Shown here piece after piece: positions 31,811-38,600 of a stretch of 46,572 nucleotides of DNA. Location of the stretch: the IMG/VR virus record IMGVR_UViG_3300028577_000020, positions 1 through 46,572 of that record, one strand, 5' to 3'. The position numbers and the translations under genes are program-made. The DNA comes from a virus. The notes below the pieces were generated by a model, which worked only from the letters and a program-made list of their open reading frames with translations, made no database searches and was not told where the DNA came from. Position 1 is the first letter of the stretch. Every line of letters begins with the position of its first letter.

Positions 31811-32167
31811 ATGAAACTCACCCTCAACGCACAAGAATTGTTGGCGCTGTACGACCTGCTCGAAGCGACGAGGCCGCGGCTTGCTATCGAGACCGATCAG
31901 GGGTCGCCCGACTTTCAGCTCCATCAATTACAGAAGCGTATCAGGTTGTGCATCATCGCCGCCTTGCGGGCCCACGGCACCGATCCGGTCGACGCGTTCC
32001 TGGCCCGTGAACAGGCCAAGATTGACGGCCTGATCGGGCAACCTATCGATGTCAAGGGTCATGCGACCTCCAATGTCTTCACCAATCTCGACGATGAGGC
32101 ACAAGAATCGATCAGCGACAAATCGCAAGATCGAAACGATCCATCATTTCACCCATGCTTCCGGTGA
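31811..32167 (+). CDS. Unknown protein, 118 aa
   Basis: The ATG at 31811 follows AGGAGATCAC; the open frame extends upstream through the terminator, so a longer start is rejected. The product is helical at first (MKLTLNAQELLALYDLLEAT, then FQLHQLQKRIRLCIIAALRA). It continues with a polar, probably disordered C-terminus (DEAQESISDKSQDRNDPSFH). No domain is recognised. It lies just upstream of the tmRNA gene, with 39 bases between. Confidence 0.65.
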   Translation: MKLTLNAQELLALYDLLEATRPRLAIETDQGSPDFQLHQLQKRIRLCIIAALRAHGTDPVDAFLAREQAKIDGLIGQPIDVKGHATSNVFTNLDDEAQESISDKSQDRNDPSFHPCFR

Positions 32168-32191
32168 GTGTACCAATCATCGCAGGTGTGG

Positions 32192-32200
32192 TACTTATAG
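32192..32200 (+). promoter_or_regulatory. ssrA: Candidate tmRNA promoter (TACTTA / TTATAG)
   Basis: TACTTATAG ends 6 bases before the mature 5' GGGG of the tmRNA. TTATAG (32195-32200) is placed like a -10 for a start at 32207, and TACTTA overlaps it. TACCA and TGGTA arms lie just upstream. Confidence 0.4.
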
Positions 32201-32206
32201 ATGTAC

Positions 32207-32572
32207 GGGGATGAAAGGTTTCGACACGGCGAAGACTTGGTGCGAAGCAGGCCAGGGGCGACCAGGTGCCCTGACAAACACGTGGTCACGTTTGATCGCC
32301 AACGATAACGGCATCGCTGATTACGCTCTCGTGGCGTAACCAACGGGTTCCCAACGACCTAGGAACAGAATGTTGGGCGCGCTGACACGTCGTCAGCAAA
32401 AACGTCTACCTCCCGACGTGATTGGGAGCACGCCAAAGCTCGTGAGTGAGGTGCGTGTAAGAAGTGTCCTAACCCACTAGTCCCGCCCGAGGACGATCAA
32501 GTAGATGGGCTAAACCTGTAGAATCGCACCGAAGACGCGTCGTGGACCCGGGATCATTCCCCGGCATCTCCA
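32207..32572 (+). ncRNA. ssrA: Transfer-messenger RNA (tmRNA)
   Basis: This is a complete one-piece tmRNA. The 5' end GGGGATG pairs with CATCTCC (32565-32571) as a seven-pair acceptor with one G-U, leaving A32572 as discriminator. CCA is not encoded. The D-like segment GGTTTCGAC follows. Helix 2 is CACGGCG (32225-32231) with CGTCGTG (32538-32544). A T-arm is CCGGG/CCCGG with a seven-base loop, ATCATTC. Pseudoknot 1 folds by hand: CTTGGT/ACCAGG (32236, 32261) and CAGGG/CCCTG (32253, 32269). A later one is ACGTC/GACGT with CTCCC/GGGAG (32402-32428). A conserved GGGCTAAACCTGTAGA lies near the 3' end. The RNA rescues stalled ribosomes with SmpB, which must come from elsewhere. Loop positions 54 and 58 are A and U instead of U and A. 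Confidence 0.95.
32298..32339 (+). other. ssrA: tmRNA tag reading frame, ANDNGIADYALVA
   Basis: The resume codon GCC (32298) opens 13 codons and a TAA stop. The tag starts AND and ends YALVA, like bacterial tags ending in ALAA, which ClpXP and relatives recognise. Ending in LVA rather than LAA is a mild variant that could alter degradation rate. Confidence 0.93.
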
Positions 32573-32598
32573 CGAATTCCAACGATAGAAAGACACAG

Positions 32599-32853
32599 AT
32601 GAGCACCAAGATCGCCGATCGGCGTCGAGCCAACGGCAGTAGCCTCGATGGGCGCGCCCTGACCAATCGAGTTGCACTTGAAGTCAAGGGCATGCCGCTT
32701 GCACAGGCCTTCGCCACCGTACGAGCAGCCGGCTATCAGTTGCTGATCGCCAAGCACGACGGGGTGCCTCGCCCATCGGAAGTTGATCACCTCGACGACC
32801 GCATCGTCGTCAACGTGGTGCAGGGGCTGATCACTGATAGTTGGGCCGGGTAA
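32599..32853 (+). CDS. Small protein after tmRNA, weakly inhibitor-like, 84 aa
   Basis: ATG 32599 starts 26 bases after the tmRNA 3' end; longer starts would run into the tmRNA. The product begins MSTKIADRRRANGSSLDGRA. It has an alpha-beta core: VKGMPLAQAFATVRAAGYQL, LLIAKHDGVPRP, and HLDDRIVVNVVQGLITDSWA. The pattern of a helix, then a strand, a loop, DDRI and a C-terminal strand with Gly resembles the potato-inhibitor/I78 protease-inhibitor fold, but the match is weak and by eye only. If real it might counter a host protease, but this is speculation. Confidence 0.5.
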   Translation: MSTKIADRRRANGSSLDGRALTNRVALEVKGMPLAQAFATVRAAGYQLLIAKHDGVPRPSEVDHLDDRIVVNVVQGLITDSWAG

Positions 32854-32885
32854 ACTCTGTAGTATACCAGTCGCCCCGTACCAAG

Positions 32886-32891
32886 TAGAAT
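32886..32891 (+). promoter_or_regulatory. -10-like hexamer TAGAAT, leaderless arrangement
   Basis: TAGAAT ends 6 bases before ATG 32898, with no Shine-Dalgarno between. No -35 is seen. Confidence 0.45.
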
Positions 32892-32897
32892 TGTCAC

Positions 32898-33095
32898 ATG
32901 TCAGCACAGACCGAACGCCTCATTGAGGACATCAAGGCCGTTGAACAGCAGCTCGCCAAACGTTTGGCCGAAGGCATCAAGGATGCTTCCGACACGACGA
33001 TCGACGTGCTCAACAAGCGCCTGTTGGAGTTGCAACACCAATTGACCCACGCCAATCAGAACCTCCACGAAGGCCTGCGCATCCTCAAGAGTTGA
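32898..33095 (+). CDS. Small coiled-coil protein, 65 aa
   Basis: The 65 residues are a near-continuous heptad-type helix: TERLIEDIKAVEQQLAKRLA, then ATTIDVLNKRLLELQHQL-like TTIDVLNKRLLELQHQLT, ending LHEGLRILKS. It would form a dimeric coiled coil. No function is apparent. The start fits leaderless translation from the TAGAAT element. The next small gene follows after two bases, giving a small operon of at least three genes (to 33507). Confidence 0.6.
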   Translation: MSAQTERLIEDIKAVEQQLAKRLAEGIKDASDTTIDVLNKRLLELQHQLTHANQNLHEGLRILKS

Positions 33096-33097
33096 GC

Positions 33098-33271
33098 GTG
33101 ACGCTACCTGATCAATCGTGGGATGCCCAGTTCGCTGACTTTTTGTCGCGTGTTGTGGCCGCGCGTGTCGCCGGTACAGACATGGCAACGCTACGACTTG
33201 AATACGCACAGTTGTTGGCAACGGCGCCTCCCGGCAAGAAACAAGCACTCAATCTCAAGGAGCTCACCTGA
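33098..33271 (+). CDS. Small protein of unknown function, 57 aa
   Basis: This GTG-started frame of 57 codons follows the coiled-coil gene by two bases; its TGA overlaps the next ATG as TGATG. The sequence is helical: SWDAQFADFLSRVVAARVAG, TDMATLRLEYAQLLATAP, then a basic PPGKKQALNLKELT end. No family is recognised. Tight packing with both neighbours, and codon use like theirs, support a real gene. Confidence 0.55.
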   Translation: MTLPDQSWDAQFADFLSRVVAARVAGTDMATLRLEYAQLLATAPPGKKQALNLKELT

Positions 33272-33507
33272 TGGCAACAACACCTAACGCACCCCAACGC
33301 ATTGACCTCTACCAACCCATCATGGCGACGAGATCAGGCCCTCAACCGCTAGCACTCCGCGTCGGCGTTGCTAATACCACGTCGATCAGCGAGGGGGTGC
33401 CTTCGGGTCCCATCCGCGTTGAGACCTACGTGCTGTTGAGCGCGCTGCCTGAGGATCTCCGCCGCCGCGTTGAGCTGGCCGTCCAAGTGCTGTTGGCCGG
33501 GCGCTGA
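33271..33507 (+). CDS. Small protein of unknown function, 78 aa
   Basis: ATG 33271 overlaps the previous stop (TGATG) and follows AAGGAG. The product begins MATTPNAPQRIDLYQPIMAT, has a beta-like middle (PLALRVGVANTTSISEGVPS) and a C-terminal helix (LPEDLRRRVELAVQVLLAGR). No domain is recognised. Confidence 0.6.
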   Translation: MATTPNAPQRIDLYQPIMATRSGPQPLALRVGVANTTSISEGVPSGPIRVETYVLLSALPEDLRRRVELAVQVLLAGR

Positions 33508-33520
33508 TCGATCACCACGC

Positions 33521-33537
33521 ACCACGCGTGGTAAGAT
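33521..33537 (+). promoter_or_regulatory. Perfect 12-bp palindrome fused to a TAAGAT -10
   Basis: ACCACGCGTGGT (33521-33532) is a perfect palindrome whose last base is the first base of TAAGAT (33532-33537). The methyltransferase ATG is 6 bases after the hexamer, again leaderless. The palindrome could be an operator or activator site. Similar ACCAC/GTGGT arms occur at 30021 and 45381. Confidence 0.5.
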
Positions 33538-33543
33538 CGAAGG

Positions 33544-34152
33544 ATGAGCGCACACGGCTACATCCCGCTGGTCAAGCAGTACATCCATCAACGTCTTCCC
33601 AAGGAACACGTCCCTGCCTTACTTGAGGTCGGTGTCGATCGCGGGGTGATGTGGTTGACGTTGCTGACCTTCTTGGCCCGCACTCGCCAACAGTTCATCG
33701 CTGTCGGTGTCGACGTGTTGGTGCAAGAGCAGGTGCAGCTGATGCTGGCCCACCTCGACCGCGCCGAGCAACAGCAGGCCTACCTCATCGAGGGCAACAG
33801 TCTCGAAGTGCTGCCCAAGATGGTCGAACAAGGCATGAAGTTCGACGTGTTGTTGCTCGACGGCGACCACAACTATCACACGGTGTCGCAGGAGCTAACA
33901 CACCTTGAAGCGCTGACGCACCCGCATGCGATCGTGATAGTTGATGACGTATTCGGCCGCTGGAGTGAGAGGGACCTTTTTTACGCTGAACGAGAAGGGT
34001 ATGAGAACATCAAGACTGCTACTCAACGCGTTGACACTGAGAAACATGGCGTGAAAGTAGCAGTTGATGAATGGATCGAGATGAATCCTAATTGGCAACT
34101 ATCACAGCCCATTGCGGGTGAAGCGGTATTGTTGATGAGAAAGCATGCGTGA
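33544..34152 (+). CDS. Class I SAM-dependent methyltransferase (3' end possibly imported)
   Basis: This is a 202-residue Rossmann-fold methyltransferase of the Methyltransf_24 type. Motif I is LLEVGVDRGVMWL, an acidic end of strand 2 is VGVDVL, and DVLLLDGDHNYHTV is the following strand and acidic loop. AIVIVDDVFGRWSERDLFYA comes next. The substrate is unknown; similar phage enzymes often lie near sugar or surface genes. From about base 33890 codon use becomes AT-richer, and the 3' end (EAVLLMRKHA) is duplicated after the next gene as EAVMLLKKHV. This suggests that the last third was replaced together with insertion of the homing endonuclease. The stop overlaps the next start as GTGA. Confidence 0.75.
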   Translation: MSAHGYIPLVKQYIHQRLPKEHVPALLEVGVDRGVMWLTLLTFLARTRQQFIAVGVDVLVQEQVQLMLAHLDRAEQQQAYLIEGNSLEVLPKMVEQGMKFDVLLLDGDHNYHTVSQELTHLEALTHPHAIVIVDDVFGRWSERDLFYAEREGYENIKTATQRVDTEKHGVKVAVDEWIEMNPNWQLSQPIAGEAVLLMRKHA

Positions 34153-35165
34153 CAGGTCATCACGTCACTGCTGAAGATTTGCAACGTCGTGTTCAAGACG
34201 TACACGGTGGCATTGTTTTGCTCATCGAAAACACTTACGTTAACATGGGTACCAAGGCGGAATTCATTGACGTTGATCATGGGTCATGGTGGACTAAACC
34301 TGGGAATGTCATTCACAGGCGTAGCAGACATCCTGCTCGATCAGGTAATATTGAACGGTGCAGAGCTAACTCGTTGGTACTAGCTAGTCGACCCGCTGAA
34401 GAACGCAGACACACTGACGTTGATGAAGTCAAGGAACGTCTCGTATCAACGCATGGAGGTTCATTGCGCCTAGATGATACCTACGTGAACATGGGTACTA
34501 AAGCCAGATTCATTGATAGCGAATTCGGTGAATGTTGGCTTGATCCACACTCCGTCTTGACAAAGAACAAGCAACATCCTGACCGCGCAAAACGTGACAA
34601 GCGCATCAAACTCACAACACCGATCACTACAATTGAGGCGCGTGTATATGAGAAGCATGGTGATGTTGTTGTGCTTGATAGTTCAACGTACGCCGGTGTC
34701 AATAGCAATGCTAGGTTCATTGATGTGGAGCATGGTGAATGGTGGGCAATTCCATCGAATGTGATGCGCGGAACCAGTCATCCAAAGCGCGCAGCCAAGA
34801 AGATCATGGCGGCTAGCTTTGGTGCAGCGTCAATCTCACATTGGTTAACTGGTGAGCTATGTGTTGCTCGTGGTAGCTATGAACGGGCGACACTTGCGTG
34901 GTTGAACACTAATCAGTATGATTATGACTGGCAGATCCCAATTACAACGCCCATCTTGACGCCCAAGGGAAAGCAATCGATCTACTACGTTGACTTGCTT
35001 ATCAAAAGCGGTCAGTTTGCTAACACGTACGTTGAGATCAAAGGCACGTGGAACAGAAAGAATGGCCACATTGGCAAGGCGAAGTGGGAGTGGTTTCACG
35101 ACGCCCATCCGAATTCGCAGTTATGGATGAAGGTTGAGTTGCTTGAAAGAGGCATTATCACGTGA
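34149..35165 (+). CDS. Homing endonuclease, tandem DNA-binding-like repeats plus PD-(D/E)XK domain
   Basis: This is a 338-residue, GTG-started protein. Three repeats of about 50 residues occur near 14-64, 93-146 and 164-215: HGG, then TYVNMGTKAEFIDVDHGSWW, P-x-V and HP-x-R. The third copy reads ARFIDVEHGEWWAIPSNVM. These are likely DNA-contacting modules. The C-terminal domain has YERATLAWLN, then IYYVDLLIKSG and YVEIKGTWNRKN, matching the E...D...ExK pattern of PD-(D/E)XK nucleases. AT-rich codons mark it as foreign relative to its neighbours. Its stop TGA runs directly into the methyltransferase remnant. The overall architecture is not one I can name with certainty, so function is inferred from location, composition and the nuclease motif. 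Confidence 0.75.
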   Translation: MTGHHVTAEDLQRRVQDVHGGIVLLIENTYVNMGTKAEFIDVDHGSWWTKPGNVIHRRSRHPARSGNIERCRANSLVLASRPAEERRHTDVDEVKERLVSTHGGSLRLDDTYVNMGTKARFIDSEFGECWLDPHSVLTKNKQHPDRAKRDKRIKLTTPITTIEARVYEKHGDVVVLDSSTYAGVNSNARFIDVEHGEWWAIPSNVMRGTSHPKRAAKKIMAASFGAASISHWLTGELCVARGSYERATLAWLNTNQYDYDWQIPITTPILTPKGKQSIYYVDLLIKSGQFANTYVEIKGTWNRKNGHIGKAKWEWFHDAHPNSQLWMKVELLERGIIT

Positions 35166-35196
35166 AGCGGTGATGCTGTTGAAGAAGCACGTCTGA
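35164..35196 (+). pseudogene. Remnant of the original methyltransferase 3' end
   Basis: Codons from 35164 read EAVMLLKKHV then TGA, matching EAVLLMRKHA at the end of the intact methyltransferase upstream. The remnant starts within the stop codon of the homing endonuclease. It is too short to be a gene and is best read as the displaced end of the resident gene. Confidence 0.75.
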
Positions 35197-35212
35197 CCGC
35201 CTGACCGCCGCC

Positions 35213-35218
35213 TACTTA
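35213..35218 (+). promoter_or_regulatory. TACTTA element, candidate late promoter
   Basis: TACTTA lies 18 bases before ATG 35237; TAGGAGAGG is the ribosome site. Confidence 0.4.
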
Positions 35219-35236
35219 TGGTAGGAGAGGCGCTCA

Positions 35237-35503
35237 ATGACACACAGACAAACCCGTGGGCGGGTGCTTGAAGACGCCTTTGGTGCTCCTCCACAATCAC
35301 GTGGCAGCATGATGAACGTCGCCGGCAAGACCGACGATGAGCTCGAGCCCGGTGAGGAGTTGTTGACCGACGAGGGCGATGACTGCCCAGAACTCGCGGG
35401 TGACGGCATGGCGACGATGCGCGGACCTGTCTACCCGGAGGGCGTGGCGAGGATCAGCATGGGCCAGCTACGTTCTTTCGTACGCCGTGCGCTGGTTGGT
35501 TAG
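35237..35503 (+). CDS. Small acidic protein with C-terminal helix motif, 88 aa
   Basis: The start follows GGAGAGG. The N-terminus is MTHRQTRGRVLEDAFGAPPQ, followed by an acidic stretch (DDELEPGEELLTDEGDDCPE). The protein ends ARISMGQLRSFVRRALVG, which resembles the recurrent helix motif but at the C-terminus. No family is recognised. It is a single gene between the homing insertion and the fibre genes; the 123-base gap after it holds only the promoter-like elements and a weak CCTC/GAGG hairpin. Confidence 0.6.
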   Translation: MTHRQTRGRVLEDAFGAPPQSRGSMMNVAGKTDDELEPGEELLTDEGDDCPELAGDGMATMRGPVYPEGVARISMGQLRSFVRRALVG

Positions 35504-35599
35504 TTCCTCACCGATGCTGTTCGGCGTAGAGGTTAGGATCAGTTCAATAGCGAGCCTATTTATCGTGTTCCCGACAGGTCTTGCCGGGCGCTGCGTGCC

Positions 35600-35605
35600 T
35601 AGTTA
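35600..35605 (+). promoter_or_regulatory. TAGTTA element, candidate late promoter of the fibre gene
   Basis: TAGTTA lies 21 bases before the GTG start at 35627; GCAGAGG is the ribosome site. A second element TATTTA is at 35557-35562. Confidence 0.4.
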
Positions 35606-35626
35606 CTCTGCAGAGGTTTGACCTAA

Positions 35627-38600
35627 GTGACTGCGAACGTCGTCGTTGACACAGTGAGCATCAACTACCCGATCATGTCGGGTGCAGTGCAGATCACGGG
35701 TTCCGTCTCTCTCAATCCCGCACCCATCATCACTGCGAATACGGCGACGACGGGCACCTTGGGCCTTGCCGTCGGCAACGCGCCCTACGCACCGCTCTTC
35801 GTCACGGGTTCTGTTTCCCTAAATCCAGCGCCAGTCATCACTGCGAATACGGCGACGACGGGCACGGCCGGCCTGGCGGTGGGCAATGCACCCTATCAAC
35901 CCATCTACGTCAGCGTCACCAGTTCGCTGCCTGTCACCGGGTCAGTCTTTGTCATCAATCCCACGACTGTCACGGTGCCGCAACCCCTGCAAGTCTGGAG
36001 TGAGGGAGCGGTAGGCATCAGCGGTTCGGTGTCAATTCTCGGTCAGGTCGGCGTCGACAACTTCCCAGCGACGCAGAACGTCAGTGGCTCGGTCACCGTG
36101 GGTGGCTATGCAGTCGGGGTGACCGGGTCGACCTACATCACCACGACGGGCTCTCTTCCTGTCGCTGTCGTCGGTACAGTCCCTGTCTCCGTCGCTGGTA
36201 CCATCAACGTTGCCCAACAAGGGCAGATCGGCGTTGACAATTTCCCGGCGGTGCAAGCCGTCAGTGGTTCCGTCGCCCTGACCAATTGGCCGGTGACGAT
36301 CGGTATTTCCGGCTCTGCACCCCTCCAAGTGTGGTCAGAGGGCAACTTGGGGGTCTCGGGCTCCGTCTCAGTGTTGGGCCAGGTCGGCGTCTACAACTTC
36401 CCGGCCACGCAGAACGTCTCGGGTACCGTCACTGTCGGGGGTTATGCCACCGGCGTTACCGGGTCGACCTACATCACCACGACGGGCTCTCTTCCCGTCG
36501 CCGTGGTGGGCACTGTTCCTGTTTCTGTCGCCGGCACCGTCAATGTCTCTCAACAAGGTCAGATCGGTGTTGACAACTTCCCGGCCACCCAGAATGTGTC
36601 GGGGACGGTGCAGGTTTGGTCTGCAGGCAACATCGGGGTATCAGGTTCTGTTTCAATCCTCGGTCAGGTCGGCGTCTACAACTTCCCAGCCACCCAGAAC
36701 GTCAGCGGCACTGTCACTGTGGGTGGTTACTCTGTCGGCGTAACGGGGTCGACATACATCACCACGACTGGCTCTCTCCCCGTTACTGTCGTTGGGACAG
36801 TGCCGGTCAGCCTTACTTCACAGGTCCAAGTCAGCAACTTCCCGGCGACACAGGCAGTGTCGGGTGCGGTGGCACTGACGAATTGGCCATTGACGATCGC
36901 CGTCAGCGGTTCGCAGCTCACGGGTTCAACTTTCGCGGGTTCTCCTGTCGTCGCCGGCGGCGTCTACTTTGGTTCTGGCAACATCGGTTCGCTGCCGACC
37001 TATGTCAAGGCACTGCAGACCGACATCAGTGGCGCTCAATACATCACCACGACGGGTTCGTTGCCAGTCGCCGTGGTGGGCACTGTCCCGGTGTCACTGG
37101 CCTCTCAAGTCCAAGTCAGCAACTTCCCGGCGACCCAAAACGTCAGCGGGTCGATCACCGTCGGGGGCTACGGCGTCGGCGTCACCGGCTCTACCTATGT
37201 GACGACAACGGGCTCACTTGCGGTCGCGCCCGGCGACGGTGCTCAGTTCTCGGTCACGAACACTGCAGTTGCTCCTTTGTGGATCACTGGGTCGGTCAAT
37301 ATCTCGGGTGCGGCGTTCGTCCTCACCGCGTCAGTCTCTTCATCGATCAACATCGGGGCTGCGGTCGCGATCTCTAACTGGCCAGCCATTATTGGCGTCA
37401 CTGCGTCGGCACCCATCCAAGTCTGGAGTGAGGGTAACGTCGGCGTGTCAGGATCGGTGTCGATCCTTGGGCAAGTGGGAGTTGACAACTTCCCAGCAAC
37501 GCAGAATGTCTCGGGTTCGGTTGCACTGACCAACTGGCCCGCAACGATCGGAGTGTCGGGATCACAGCTCAGTGGCTCTACGTTCTCGGGCTTTCCTGTC
37601 GTCGCCGGCGGCGTCTACTTTGGCTCGGGCAACGTGGGCTCTCTACCAGTCTACGTCAAGGCGCTACAGACTGACATCTCGGGTGCCCAGTACATCACTA
37701 CGACGGGTTCTCTGCCTGTCGCTGTCGTTGGTACCGTCCCGGTGTCGCTGGCATCTCAAGTCCAAGTCAGCAACTTCCCGGCCACACAGAACGTCTCAGG
37801 CACCGTCACCGTCACCACATCGGGTCCGCTTCAGATCTGGAGCGAAGGTGCAGTCGGCGTCACGGGGTCAGTGGCCCTCAGTAACTGGCCGGCGACGATC
37901 GGTATCTCAGGTTCTGCGCCAATTCAAGTGTGGTCGGAGGGCAACGTCGGGATCTCTGGCTCCGTCTCAGTATTGGGTCAGGTCGGCGTCTATAACTTCC
38001 CAGCGACTCAAGCGGTCTCTGGCACTGTCACTGTGGGTGGCTATTCTGTCGGGGTGACGGGTTCCACCTACATCACGACGACGGGTTCTCTCCCTGTCGC
38101 CGTGGTGGGTACGGTTCCAGTCTCCATTGCAGGTACCGTCAACACTTCGCAACAGGGTCAGATTCAGGTCAGTAACTTCCCAGCCACGCAAAACGTTAGC
38201 GGTACTGTCACTGTCACCACATCGGGCCCGCTGCAAGTCTGGAGCGAAGGGGCTACGGGGATCACCGGTTCCGTCGCTTTGACGAACTGGCCATTGACGA
38301 TCGCCGTCAGCGGTTCACAGCTCACGGGCTCGACCTTTGCGGGGTCACCCCTCGTCGCCGGCGGCGTCTATTACGGCTCGGGCAACATCGGTTCACTACC
38401 GACCTACGTCAAAGCAATTCAGACCGACATCTCGGGTGCAGTCTACATCACTTCGACAGGATCTTTTCCCGTCGCTGTGGTGGGTACTGTCCCAGTTTCG
38501 TTGGCATCACAGGTCCAAGTCTCCAACTTCCCGGCGACGCAGAACGTGTCGGGAACTGTCACCGTCACCACTACTGGCCCAATCCAAGTCTGGAGTGAAG

